64,000 nucleotides of DNA from Neobacillus cucumis (GTDB taxonomy: Bacteria; Bacillota; Bacilli; Bacillales_B; DSM-18226), in NCBI RefSeq assembly GCF_023715505.1, contig NZ_JAMBOH010000002.1:186001-250000 (forward strand). Direction: 5' to 3'. The translations under genes were made by a program, and so were the position numbers. Within the stretch, counting starts at the first letter, position 1. Each line of letters begins with the position of its first letter. Below the pieces are notes generated by a model that was not told the origin of the DNA, did not search any database, and saw only the letters and a program-made list of their open reading frames with translations. Of this stretch, positions 26,396 through 35,338 are shown in pieces.

Positions 26396-27484
26396 ATGAG
26401 CGTACTTGCGGAAAAAGATTGGGACATGTTTCTTGAAGCATTCCCTGAAGAGTATGGAAAGCAAGTGAAACGTGTTATAAAGGCAACTCAAGTGTTAACT
26501 GTTGATCCTAAGCCAGAAGTAGGTCCTACTCCCAAAGAGGTGATTTGGACTAAGAATAAAACAAAACTATATCGTTATGTTTCTGAACAGCCGAAAAAAC
26601 ATAAAACCCCATTACTGTTGATTTATGCATTAATCAATAAACCATACGTTTTGGATTTAACTAAGGGCGGAAGTTTAATAGAATATCTAGTTAATAATGG
26701 ATTTGACATCTATCTTCTTGATTGGGGTACACCTGGATACGAAGATCGAAATATGAAACTAGATGATTTTATTATCGACTATATCCCGCGGGCAGTTAAA
26801 AAAGTCTTAAAGACATCAAAAGTTGATGAATTGTCGATTCTTGGTTATTGCATGGGCGGTACGATGACGTCTATTTTTGCAGCTCTTTACCCTGAATTAC
26901 CGATTCGCAATCTAATCTTTATGACAAGCCCATTTGATTTTGAAGATTCTGGATCATATGGTGCCATGTTAAATGAAAAATACTTTAATATTGATAAAGT
27001 AGTAGATACCCTTGGTGTGATTCCACCTGAAATGATTGACTATGGAAACAAACTGTCAAAGCCAATGGCTAACTTCTATGGACCCTTTATAAGTCTAGTA
27101 GATCGTGCGGATAATGAAAAATTTGTAAAAAGTTTTAAACTTTTACAAAAATGGCTAAATGATGGTATTCCATTCCCAGGTGAATCTTATCGCCAGTGGA
27201 TCAGAGATTTTTATCAAAAAAATAAGCTGATTCAAGGGGAATTGGTGGTTCGTGGCCGCAAAGTTGATTTGAAGAATATCACGGCTAATGTACTAAATTT
27301 AGCAGGCCAAAATGACTTAATTGCCCAACCACATATGGTAGAAGCCTTGATGGATGCTATTTCTAGTAAAGACAAACAGTTTAAAAATTTACCAGTCGGT
27401 CATACGTCAATTACATTTGGCAGCCAAGCTTCCAAAATTACCTACCCAACCATTGGCGATTGGCTCGCTGAACGTTCTAATTAA
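26396..27484 (+). CDS. phaC: Class IV polyhydroxyalkanoate synthase PhaC
   Basis: The 362-residue alpha/beta-hydrolase-fold enzyme has the PHA synthase box GYCMGG (Cys about 150), catalytic Asp in LAGQNDLIAQPHMV (about 309) and His in PVGHTSITFG (about 338). The short length is that of class III/IV catalytic subunits, and the PhaR partner in the operon makes it class IV. It polymerises 3-hydroxyacyl-CoA into intracellular granules. AAGGAGTGA lies before the ATG. A strong terminator follows. Confidence 0.95.
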   Translation: MSVLAEKDWDMFLEAFPEEYGKQVKRVIKATQVLTVDPKPEVGPTPKEVIWTKNKTKLYRYVSEQPKKHKTPLLLIYALINKPYVLDLTKGGSLIEYLVNNGFDIYLLDWGTPGYEDRNMKLDDFIIDYIPRAVKKVLKTSKVDELSILGYCMGGTMTSIFAALYPELPIRNLIFMTSPFDFEDSGSYGAMLNEKYFNIDKVVDTLGVIPPEMIDYGNKLSKPMANFYGPFISLVDRADNEKFVKSFKLLQKWLNDGIPFPGESYRQWIRDFYQKNKLIQGELVVRGRKVDLKNITANVLNLAGQNDLIAQPHMVEALMDAISSKDKQFKNLPVGHTSITFGSQASKITYPTIGDWLAERSN

Positions 27485-27509
27485 TCATTAGCCTAAAACA
27501 TGTATACCC

Positions 27510-27541
27510 AAAAGTGAGTGTTTTTAAACACTCACTTTTTA
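27510..27541 (+). terminator. Terminator of phaRBC
   Basis: AAAAGTGAGTGTTT pairs with AAACACTCACTTTT and ends in T residues. Confidence 0.92.
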
Positions 27542-27704
27542 TATAGGTGAAAATTATTATATTAAATTATCAAAAAATATCAAGACAAATAATTATTTAA
27601 ATGAATGGTTTTCATTAAAATAATTATTATTCTTACTTTACTTATAGGATTAATTGGGTTAAAATTTAAATAATTCAAAAAAGAACTAAGCTGATTGGTC
27701 GACC

Positions 27705-27750
27705 AAAGGCTCCTAAACGCATGATGCGGAAAGGGGCCTTTTTTATTTTT
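27705..27750 (+). terminator. Terminator or attenuator upstream of LysR gene
   Basis: AAGGCTCC pairs with GGGGCCTT (one G-T pair) around an inner CGCAT/ATGCG hairpin, followed by a long T run. It starts inside a palindrome, TTGGTCGACCAA (27695-27706). Since the phaC terminator is already passed, it must end another short transcript, possibly a leader of the LysR gene 65 bp on. Confidence 0.7.
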
Positions 27751-27814
27751 AGTAAACAATAGCCAATGAAGAATTAAATTAACGCTTCATAGTAAGTCAA
27801 AAAGGGGTGTTAGA

Positions 27815-28717
27815 ATGAATATTGATCATCTTGATGCTTTTATGTATGTCGTTCACCTTGAAAGTATCCACAAAGCAGCAGAAGCACTTTATTTATCTCA
27901 GCCAACCGTAACAGCGAGAATTAAAACATTAGAGCAGGACCTTGGCATCGAACTTTTTTTACGAAAGGGGAGAGGTTTGACACTATCTGAGGAGGGAAAA
28001 GCATTTATTCCGTATGCAGAACAAATTATTCGTACTTATCAACAAGGGAAGAAACTATTAAAAAAAGAAGACCATCCAGAGGAAATCGTGATTGGGGCGA
28101 ATTTAATTACATCACAATATTTTATACCATTTGCCCTTCCTTCCTTAAAAAAAGCGCATCCTGAGCTTCGATTTAAATTTATTTCAGCTTCAAACGAAGT
28201 ATTGCTTGAGAAACTGCTGCAAAGGCAGGTTGATATCGCCTTCTTAAAGGATGTTAATCATCGAGGAGTGCAAAAGCATGGGCTTCTAAATAATGCTGTG
28301 AAATTAGTTGTTTATCCTGAACACTTATTTCAATTTCAAAAGAAAATCACTGTTCAACAATTAGCAAATGAACCCTTGGTATTTTTTGAATGCGGGGCTT
28401 TTGATTGGAATAGCGTTTATCATTTATTTGAAGTAGCCAATATTGAGCCAAAAATAGATTTTCTTGTTGATCACCTCGAGGTAGCAAAATCTATTATTCT
28501 TAATCAACATGGCATAGGGTTCTTACCATCCTTAAGTATTAAAGATGAACTTCAACGGGGAGATCTTATTGAGATAGATGTGTCTCATCTCCTGCAAATT
28601 CAGCAGCATATTTATGCTACCCATCTAATCAATGGTTTTGCACATAGGCCGGTCTGGGATGCTATACTTTTGTCCGTTAAGGAATTTAACAATCAAAGCA
28701 TCCTGACGATTAATTAA
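27815..28717 (+). CDS. LysR family regulator, YtlI/CysL-like
   Basis: The 300-residue protein has an N-terminal winged helix (about 1-60, IHKAAEALYLSQPTVTARIKTLEQ) and a LysR effector domain. It is the first gene of a long organosulfur island, on the same strand. In B. subtilis the LysR regulator YtlI activates the ytmI operon, which has the same gene types, so an equivalent role is a good inference. Two matching CTATCAGA-type boxes before monooxygenase genes (29242, 38696) are candidate targets. The co-inducer would be a sulfur metabolite. Confidence 0.88.
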   Translation: MNIDHLDAFMYVVHLESIHKAAEALYLSQPTVTARIKTLEQDLGIELFLRKGRGLTLSEEGKAFIPYAEQIIRTYQQGKKLLKKEDHPEEIVIGANLITSQYFIPFALPSLKKAHPELRFKFISASNEVLLEKLLQRQVDIAFLKDVNHRGVQKHGLLNNAVKLVVYPEHLFQFQKKITVQQLANEPLVFFECGAFDWNSVYHLFEVANIEPKIDFLVDHLEVAKSIILNQHGIGFLPSLSIKDELQRGDLIEIDVSHLLQIQQHIYATHLINGFAHRPVWDAILLSVKEFNNQSILTIN

Positions 28718-28820
28718 AATTTCGAATGAAAAGAATAAATTATTCTATTACTAAACGTATTGTCATTTCTAACTTCTCGGTGATAGGATTAATCTCAGGT
28801 AAATACACTTTTTCACTAAT

Positions 28821-28848
28821 AAATCCGACTATTCAAGTGTGTATTCTT
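28821..28848 (+). promoter_or_regulatory. Sulfur-island motif CCGACTATTC, site 1
   Basis: AATCCGACTATTC lies about 36 bp before the next gene. The same decamer occurs at 44907, and variants at 30413 and 40547, all before sulfur genes. A CymR-like repressor site is possible but not established. Confidence 0.5.
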
Positions 28849-28869
28849 GGGTATAAAAGGAGGATGTTC

Positions 28870-29208
28870 ATGATGAAAGCACAAAATGTAAATGATGTGA
28901 GACCTTTTATTAAAACGAAAAAACTAAATTCTTTTGGAACGCTTAAATATCTTAATATGCCAGATCTACAGTTTTTTATCTGGTGCAATCAACAATATAG
29001 AGTAAATAGAGGAATCTATAATACGATTGATCAATGGTTTTACGAATATGGGATTATTAATATTTATTCTCGCAGAATTCAGCTTTTAGCCTTTTTAGAT
29101 ACTGTTAAAGAGGACTTGAATGAACCTCATTCATCTAAATTTATTAGATTTGGTCATGGAGGTCTAACTAAAAGATTGAATGATTTTATCAATAATAAGG
29201 ATAAATAA
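28870..29208 (+). CDS. Hypothetical protein, 112 residues
   Basis: AAAAGGAGG just before ATG 28870/28873 decides this start; the frame stays open further upstream, but without support. The product is soluble and basic, with aromatic-rich segments (NMPDLQFFIWCNQQYRVNRG, DQWFYEYGIINIYSR). I do not recognise the family. It is preceded by the CCGACTATTC motif shared with other sulfur genes and lies between the LysR regulator and the first monooxygenase, so it probably belongs to the sulfur regulon. Confidence 0.65.
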   Translation: MMKAQNVNDVRPFIKTKKLNSFGTLKYLNMPDLQFFIWCNQQYRVNRGIYNTIDQWFYEYGIINIYSRRIQLLAFLDTVKEDLNEPHSSKFIRFGHGGLTKRLNDFINNKDK

Positions 29209-29241
29209 AGCGATAGATTTTTTTAATCAAATACAACAAAT

Positions 29242-29337
29242 TTCCTATCAGAGAAAGTATTGCGTTGTCCTCATTGCCGGTGTAGGATAAAAAACAATAA
29301 ATAAAAACATACTTTTCTGATTGGTTAAGTCAGAAAA
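29242..29337 (+). promoter_or_regulatory. Activator-type promoter module 1 of the sulfur island
   Basis: TTCCTATCAGAGAAAGTAT (29242) is followed by TTGCGT (29260), 17 bp and TAGGAT (29283). It matches a module at 38696 in 17 of 19 positions with identical distance to TAGGATAA. Downstream, TTTTCTGA (29313) and TCAGAAAA (29330) form an inverted repeat in the untranslated leader, a possible repressor site. Confidence 0.55.
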
Positions 29338-29354
29338 AGCGGAGGGAAATATCA

Positions 29355-30371
29355 ATGAGTTATAAGTTGGGAATTTTAGATCAGAGTCCAATTTTTCCAG
29401 GAACAACTGCTTCTCATGCTTTGAAACAAACGGTTTTACTCGCTAAAAAAGCAGAGGAATGGGGATACTCGCGTTTTTGGGTTTCTGAACATCATAATGC
29501 AGAGCAATTAGCAGGATCGTCACCGGAGGTATTGATTTCCTATTTATTGGCTCAAACCAAGAGCATTCAAATTGGGTCCGGGGGAGTCATGCTTCAACAC
29601 TACAGTCCATATAAGGTGGCTGAAAACTTCCATGTCTTATCAAATCTGGCACCTGGAAGAGTAGACCTTGGGATTGGGAAAGCACCAGGTGGTCTTCCTT
29701 TATCCACAAAAGCCCTGCAGTATGGAACGGTCAATGACGGTAAGGACATTTCAGAACGGCTCTCTTTTTTATTAGACTTAATTGAAAACTCAGTCGATAG
29801 CAGACATCCGCTTGCAGGTATTCAAGCGACCCCGATTCCCCAGGAAAAGCCAGAAATTTTTCTACTAGGTGCGAGTGCAAACAGTGCTCGGCTTGCAGCA
29901 GAACTAGGAATTTCATTTGTTTTTGCTAAATTTATCAATAGTGATGAAGCGGTATTAGAAGAAGCGGCAAATCTTTATCGGGAGGATTTTCCAAATGGAC
30001 GATTCATTGTTTCGTTGGCTGTTATTGCTGCACCTACTAAAACAGAGGCAGAACAATTAATAGGGAACAGAAAAATAGTCAAAGTCCATCTTCAGAGTGG
30101 CCGCTCCGTAACTGTACAATCAACTGAGCAAGCGGAATTCTTTGGAAAGCAATCCGGTGAACCATATGAAATTACTGAACAAGAAGCAGACATTATTGCC
30201 GGAACACCTGACTATATAACGGAAGTTTTAAATCAACTTCATAAAACGTACCAGGTAGATGAATTTATCATACATACACCATTTGAACAAGAAGCAGCAA
30301 GATATCAATCATTTCAATTGTTAAGCCCTTTAAAAACGGCAAATTTAACTATTCAACCTTTAAATAGATAA
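29355..30371 (+). CDS. Luciferase-like flavin-dependent monooxygenase, YtmO/CmoO-like
   Basis: The 338-residue protein belongs to the MsnO8-type branch of the luciferase-like family: [11 protein letters not shown] at the start, [20 protein letters not shown] (about 39-58), [20 protein letters not shown] (about 76) and [13 protein letters not shown] (about 102). Such enzymes use FMNH2 and O2. In B. subtilis the relative YtmO lies in the ytmI operon for S-modified cysteine breakdown. Promoter module 1 lies 95 bp upstream. The next gene is another monooxygenase, so this starts the oxidative part of the island. Confidence 0.85.
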   Translation: MSYKLGILDQSPIFPGTTASHALKQTVLLAKKAEEWGYSRFWVSEHHNAEQLAGSSPEVLISYLLAQTKSIQIGSGGVMLQHYSPYKVAENFHVLSNLAPGRVDLGIGKAPGGLPLSTKALQYGTVNDGKDISERLSFLLDLIENSVDSRHPLAGIQATPIPQEKPEIFLLGASANSARLAAELGISFVFAKFINSDEAVLEEAANLYREDFPNGRFIVSLAVIAAPTKTEAEQLIGNRKIVKVHLQSGRSVTVQSTEQAEFFGKQSGEPYEITEQEADIIAGTPDYITEVLNQLHKTYQVDEFIIHTPFEQEAARYQSFQLLSPLKTANLTIQPLNR

Positions 30372-30410
30372 GATTCGGAATGAAGAGTTTCATTATTTTT
30401 TTAACGCTAA

Positions 30411-30440
30411 AACCAACTATTCGGGTAAGGATTATAAACA
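30411..30440 (+). promoter_or_regulatory. Sulfur-island motif variant CCAACTATTC, site 2
   Basis: CCAACTATTCGGGTA (30413) matches the CCGACTATTC core in 9 of 10 positions and also the following G.GTA of the site at 44907. It lies about 50 bp before the next monooxygenase start. Confidence 0.4.
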
Positions 30441-30469
30441 ATCCATTGAGTGAAGGGACGGAAATTGTG

Positions 30470-31807
30470 ATGTCAAATAAAAGACAATTAAAACTAGGGA
30501 CGATTATTCATGGCGTGGGGGGAAATATTGCCGCTTGGAGGCATCCAGAGGTATTAACAGATGCCAGTGTTAATTTTGATTTTTATAAGGAGCAAGCGCA
30601 AAAATCTGAAAAGGCTAAATTTGACTTTGTTTTTATTGCAGATGGCCTGCATATTAATGAAAAATCTTTGCCCCACTTTCTAAATCGGTTTGAGCCGCTT
30701 ACGATTTTATCGGCACTTTGTGCTGTCACTTCACGAATCGGTCTTGCGGGAACCGTATCCACTTCCTATAGTGAACCATTTAATGTTGCACGGCAATTTT
30801 CCTCATTGGATCATATTAGTCATGGCCGGGCAGGATGGAATGTCGTTACTTCCCCTTTAGAGAAAACAGCATTAAACTTTAGCAAAACGATTGAGGAGCA
30901 TCCTAACCATCCAAAAAGATATCGAATTGCCTCTGAATATTTAGATGTTGCCAAAGGATTATGGGATTCATGGGAAGAAGATGCATTTATCCGCAATAAA
31001 GAATCAGGAGTATTCTTCGATCCTGAGAAATTACATCCATTAAATCACAAAGGAGAATTTTTCTCTGTACAAGGTCCGTTAAATATTGGCAGGTCAAAGC
31101 AAGGGCGGCCGATTATCTTTCAAGCTGGATCATCTGAAGATGGGAAAAACCTTGCAGCTAAAGATGCTGATGCTATTTTCACTGGTCATGCGACATTGGA
31201 GGAGGCACAAAAATTTTATCAAGATGTTAAACGCAGGACTGCTGAATATGGCAGAAATCCTAATCACATTCTCGTCTTGCCAGGCATCGAGCCAATTGTT
31301 GGGAAAACAGACAAGGAAGCTGACCAGAAATATCAAGAGATTGCTAATTTAGTATCCATTGAACAAGCATTAAACTATTTAGGCCGCTTTTTTGAACATC
31401 ATGACTTTTCACAGTATCCACTTGATGAACCTTTTCCAGAAATCGGCGATTTGGGGTCAAATAGCTTCAAAAGTGGAACAGATCGAATAAAACAGGATGC
31501 GAGAGAACAAAATTTAACTCTTCGCCAGGTTGCCTTAAGGGCTGCGACTCCAAGAACTCCGTTTATTGGTACGCCAGAAAAAGTAGCAGATTGCATGCAG
31601 GAATGGTTTGAGGGATATGGAGCCGATGGATTCATTATTCACTTTAATGTTCCTAGTAATTTAACAAGTTTTATTGAGCATGTAGTACCAGTTCTGCAAG
31701 AACGTGGTCTTTTTCGAACGGAGTATGAAGCAGATACCTTACGAGGCAATCTAGGACTCCCGTACCCAGAAAACCGTTATTTAAAAAATATAGTGAAAAA
31801 TGGTTAA
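30470..31807 (+). CDS. NtaA/SnaA/DszA-type FMN-dependent monooxygenase, YtnJ/CmoJ-like
   Basis: The 445-residue product starts at ATG 30470, after AAGGGACGG; the longer upstream reading is not supported. It begins [21 protein letters not shown] and carries [39 protein letters not shown] and [10 protein letters not shown], which are hallmarks of the family that cleaves C-S or C-N bonds of desulfurised or chelating substrates with FMNH2. B. subtilis YtnJ is the nearest known type. It is the intact copy of a gene that recurs at 38811 with a stop codon and at 38549 as a fragment. Confidence 0.9.
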   Translation: MSNKRQLKLGTIIHGVGGNIAAWRHPEVLTDASVNFDFYKEQAQKSEKAKFDFVFIADGLHINEKSLPHFLNRFEPLTILSALCAVTSRIGLAGTVSTSYSEPFNVARQFSSLDHISHGRAGWNVVTSPLEKTALNFSKTIEEHPNHPKRYRIASEYLDVAKGLWDSWEEDAFIRNKESGVFFDPEKLHPLNHKGEFFSVQGPLNIGRSKQGRPIIFQAGSSEDGKNLAAKDADAIFTGHATLEEAQKFYQDVKRRTAEYGRNPNHILVLPGIEPIVGKTDKEADQKYQEIANLVSIEQALNYLGRFFEHHDFSQYPLDEPFPEIGDLGSNSFKSGTDRIKQDAREQNLTLRQVALRAATPRTPFIGTPEKVADCMQEWFEGYGADGFIIHFNVPSNLTSFIEHVVPVLQERGLFRTEYEADTLRGNLGLPYPENRYLKNIVKNG

Positions 31808-31819
31808 GGGGTGGTTCAT

Positions 31820-33472
31820 GTGAAACGAGTATATTGGAAAAAATTATTACCTATTTCATTAGCAATTTTACTCTTATTATCAGGCTGTGCAAGTAGTACT
31901 AGTACAAAAAATAGTAGTTCACAAGGAACAAACGGTAAGGTTGAATCACAGCCTGACTCTGGGGGTGATTTAACCTATGCACTTGCAACCTCTCCTGATT
32001 CACTTGATCCGGCACGGAGTGGTTTAGCGGTTGCTGTTCGTGCATTCAGAACCATTTTTGACAGCTTAGTCGTTCAGGCGCCAGATAATACTATAAAACC
32101 GTGGCTTGCTACAGAATGGACAATTTCAGATGATGGAAAAGATTATACTTTTAAGCTGCGTAAGGATGTCAAGTTTCAGGATGGAACCCCTTTTAATGCG
32201 GAGGCTGTTAAATATAGTTTTGACCGGATTTTAGATCCAAAAACCCAAGCAAAAAATGCGGTTGCCCTTCTAAAACCCTATCAATCGTCAGAAGTGATGG
32301 ATGATTACACAATCAAAATCAATCTTGCAACACCTTCAACGGCGTTTTTAAGTAACCTAAGCCAGGCAATGCTGGGAATTGTTTCCCCGACTGCGGCAGA
32401 AAAGTATGGTGATCAGTTTGGCAAACACCCCGTAGGAACTGGACCATATAAGTTTGTCAGTTGGACGGATAATGCAGACATTGTGGTTGAAAAAAATAAA
32501 GATTATCATTGGGGACCTTCCATCGTAGAAAACAAAGATGCACCTTATCTTGATAAAATAACCTTTAAAATCATTCCAGAGGAGGCAACTCGTATTGGCA
32601 GTGTCCAAAGCGGGCAAGTCCTTGCGGCAGAAACAGTACCGCCGCAAAATATTCTTTCATTAAAAAATGATCCGAACACTCAATTGCTTCAAGTAAACAC
32701 AATTGGTTTACCATATACCCTCTTTTTTAATCAAAGAAGGGCTCCGTGGAATGATGTGAAAGCACGTAAAGCAGTTCAGCTGGCGGTTGATGTGGATGCA
32801 ATTGTAAAAACCCTTTACTTAAATACCTATTCACGAGCATGGTCTCCACTTTCACCAGGTATTTTTGGTTATGATCAATCTCTTGAAAATAGCAGCAAGG
32901 TTGATGTAAAGAAAGCTAATCAGCTCCTTGATAAACTTGGCTATGTAAAAGGGGCGGATGGTATTCGTGAAAAGGATGGAAAGAAACTGATATTAACATA
33001 TGTCGATGGAACTCCAAACCGTGAGAAGAGAAATGATATCGCCGTGATGGTCCAACAGCAATTAAAAAAGATTGGAATCAAGGTAGAAATCAATATTACA
33101 AAGGACATTGCTTCAGTGGTTCAACAGAAAGCGGATTATGATCTATATGGAAATAGCCAAGTCAATTCTGACCCCAACGCATTACTAGCCTTTTATCACT
33201 CAACCACCCCAGAAGTAGAGGCAACGGTTAAGAGACTGGGTGGGGGTTCCGATCCAGAAATAGATCAATGGTTAGAAGCTGGTACAGTAGAAACTGACTT
33301 AGCAAAAAGAGAAGAGCTCTACAAAAAAGTCCAACAGAAAATCATTGATCAAGCATGGATTCTTCCTATTTATGTATTTCCTTATACCGTAGCAGCATCT
33401 AAGACTGTTAACGGGATTAAGTTCGATTCATTAGGTTATCCGCTATTTAATGATACAAATATTAAGAAATAA
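31820..33472 (+). CDS. Family 5 ABC substrate-binding lipoprotein
   Basis: The 550-residue protein is best started at GTG 31820, eight bases after AAGGGG. It has a lipoprotein signal with LLLLSGC lipobox, then an OppA/GsiB-type domain: YALATSPDSLDPARSG, LATEWTISDDGKDYTFKLRKDV and FQDGTPFNAEAVKYSFDRI. This class binds oligopeptides, nickel, glutathione and similar ligands. The next three genes supply two permeases and a double ATPase, so a full importer is encoded. In this island the ligand is probably a sulfur-containing peptide or thioether conjugate. Confidence 0.9.
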   Translation: MKRVYWKKLLPISLAILLLLSGCASSTSTKNSSSQGTNGKVESQPDSGGDLTYALATSPDSLDPARSGLAVAVRAFRTIFDSLVVQAPDNTIKPWLATEWTISDDGKDYTFKLRKDVKFQDGTPFNAEAVKYSFDRILDPKTQAKNAVALLKPYQSSEVMDDYTIKINLATPSTAFLSNLSQAMLGIVSPTAAEKYGDQFGKHPVGTGPYKFVSWTDNADIVVEKNKDYHWGPSIVENKDAPYLDKITFKIIPEEATRIGSVQSGQVLAAETVPPQNILSLKNDPNTQLLQVNTIGLPYTLFFNQRRAPWNDVKARKAVQLAVDVDAIVKTLYLNTYSRAWSPLSPGIFGYDQSLENSSKVDVKKANQLLDKLGYVKGADGIREKDGKKLILTYVDGTPNREKRNDIAVMVQQQLKKIGIKVEINITKDIASVVQQKADYDLYGNSQVNSDPNALLAFYHSTTPEVEATVKRLGGGSDPEIDQWLEAGTVETDLAKREELYKKVQQKIIDQAWILPIYVFPYTVAASKTVNGIKFDSLGYPLFNDTNIKK

Positions 33473-33491
33473 TGGAATGGAGCTGGGAAAT

Positions 33492-34430
33492 GTGGCACTA
33501 GCCAATAAGATTCTTTTAAAAATCTCTTCTGCAATAGTATCCATTTTTGGCTCCCTCATCCTTGTATTTTTAATCATCTATTTGCTGCCAGGTGATCCAG
33601 TACTGTCCATGCTGGATCCTTCTACGGCAACAGCTGAAACGATAGCCAATTTACGCAAGGAACTTGGGCTTGATCAACCAATTTATATTCAATTTGCTGA
33701 TTATTTTTTGAACGTTTTACATGGGGATTTTGGTCAATCTATTATCAATAGCGAACCAGTCTTGCCTAAAGTCTTAGAACATTTTCCGGCTACACTTGCT
33801 CTTACACTTACGAGTGCCATATTTTCTATAGTAATTGGACTACTATTTGGAGTGCTCTCGGCAATATACAGGAATAAATGGATTGATTTTATTGCTAGGT
33901 TAATAGGTTTATTTGGAATTTCAATGCCAACATTTTGGTCAGGCATTTTATTAATTCTCATTTTTTCTGTCTTTTTAAACTGGTTTCCTGCTATGGGATC
34001 AGATGGCTGGAAGACACTTGTCCTTCCATCACTTTCTCTAGGATTTGTAGGTGCAGGATTAATCATTCGGATGGTAAAAACGAGCATGCTCGAAGTAGTA
34101 AATGAGCAGTTTATTGTGACGCTTCGTGCGAAGGGTCTTTCCGAACGGGTAATTATGTACCAACATGCTCTTAGAAACGCATTAATTCCTGCGATAACAA
34201 TTATTGGTATTAATATTGGTGAATTAATGGCTGGTACTGTTGTCATCGAAACCGTCTTTTCCAGGCAGGGGGTTGGCAGAATTGTTGCGGATGCTATCAT
34301 GGCTAAAGATTTACCTGTAATTCAGGGGGTTGTGTTTTTTAGTGCGATCGTTTATGTGATTGTCAATCTACTAGTTGACCTATCCTATTCATTAATTGAT
34401 CCCAGGGTTCGGAGATCTGATCAAAGGTAA
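33492..34430 (+). CDS. ABC permease, OppB/GsiC-like
   Basis: The protein is about 312 residues when started at GTG 33492 (GGAG nine bases before); ATG 33450 or 33477 would overlap the previous gene. It has six membrane segments with the family features YLLPGDPVLSML near the start, LGLDQPIYIQFADYF, and the cytoplasmic EAA-like loop (FIVTLRAKGLSERVIMYQHALRN, about 210). It forms the membrane channel with the next gene. Closest known systems are the dipeptide and glutathione importers. Confidence 0.9.
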   Translation: MALANKILLKISSAIVSIFGSLILVFLIIYLLPGDPVLSMLDPSTATAETIANLRKELGLDQPIYIQFADYFLNVLHGDFGQSIINSEPVLPKVLEHFPATLALTLTSAIFSIVIGLLFGVLSAIYRNKWIDFIARLIGLFGISMPTFWSGILLILIFSVFLNWFPAMGSDGWKTLVLPSLSLGFVGAGLIIRMVKTSMLEVVNEQFIVTLRAKGLSERVIMYQHALRNALIPAITIIGINIGELMAGTVVIETVFSRQGVGRIVADAIMAKDLPVIQGVVFFSAIVYVIVNLLVDLSYSLIDPRVRRSDQR

Positions 34431-34444
34431 AGGAGGCAGTATAA

Positions 34445-35326
34445 ATGAAAGAAATCGTTAATGTTGAAACAACACTGCGAGTTCCGAAATGGACTTTAAA
34501 GAAAAGGAAAACGAACTTCTCCATATCCAACCTTTTTTTATACACATCAACAGTTGTTGTACTCTTTATTATTGCCTGTGCCATTTTTCCTAAGTGGATT
34601 GCGCCCTTTTCACCAACCTATATGAATGCAGAGTATATCCTAAGTAAGCCAAGTGCCAATCATTGGTTTGGGACGGATTATTTTGGCCGGGACGTATTTA
34701 GTCTCGTCATTTATGGAAGTCAAGATTCGCTTATTATTGGTGTAACATCCGTACTTATAGGTGGAATTATAGGTGGGAGTATTGGAGCATTGGCAGGATA
34801 TATTGGCGGTTTTGTTGATGTAATCTTAATGAGGGTCATCGAAATTTTAATGACTATCCCAGGAATACTACTTGCCTTAGCCATAGCTGCTGCTCTTGGT
34901 CCTAGTTTATTTAATATTGTATTGGCTGTAGCGGCTTCGGCAATTCCGGGCTATGCACGTGTAATGAGAGGACAAGTGATGAGTATTAAAAAAAGAAAGT
35001 TCGTCGCTGCATCACGTTCAATTGGAACACCTAGTTGGAGGATATTCCTATGGCATATCTTACCTAATTCCTGGTCACCGCTTCTTGTTTTGGGGACGAT
35101 AGGACTTGGTACTTCGATTTTAATTGGTTCAGGGTTAAGTTTCCTGGGTCTTGGGACCATAAAGGAAATTCCTGATTGGGGAGCCTTACTATCACAAGGA
35201 AGAGGATATTTAACAGTGGCATGGTGGATTTCCACCTTTCCAGGATTAGCCATTACTCTTTTCGTCCTCTCAATCAATATTATTGGCGATAAGCTTCGCG
35301 ATTCCTTTGACCCAAAAACGAGGTAG
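34445..35326 (+). CDS. ABC permease, OppC/GsiD-like
   Basis: The 293-residue protein has an N-terminal membrane anchor (about 28-52), the signature HWFGTDYFGRDVFSLVIYG (about 75) typical of OppC/DppC, and the EAA loop KKRKFVAASRSIGTPSWRIFLWHILPN (about 180). It starts 14 bases after the previous stop behind AAAGGAGG. It pairs with the OppB-like permease. Nothing abnormal is visible. Confidence 0.92.
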   Translation: MKEIVNVETTLRVPKWTLKKRKTNFSISNLFLYTSTVVVLFIIACAIFPKWIAPFSPTYMNAEYILSKPSANHWFGTDYFGRDVFSLVIYGSQDSLIIGVTSVLIGGIIGGSIGALAGYIGGFVDVILMRVIEILMTIPGILLALAIAAALGPSLFNIVLAVAASAIPGYARVMRGQVMSIKKRKFVAASRSIGTPSWRIFLWHILPNSWSPLLVLGTIGLGTSILIGSGLSFLGLGTIKEIPDWGALLSQGRGYLTVAWWISTFPGLAITLFVLSINIIGDKLRDSFDPKTR

Positions 35327-35338
35327 GGGAGAGAAAAA

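Noticed and set aside
28726..28869. Upstream extension of the 112-residue hypothetical gene
   Set aside because: A much better ribosome site (AAAAGGAGG) sits before 28870, and the upstream part covers the regulatory motif.
33734..34300. Minus-strand open frame of 188 codons inside the OppB-like permease
   Set aside because: It is a shadow of a membrane protein gene; no ribosome site or recognisable domain.
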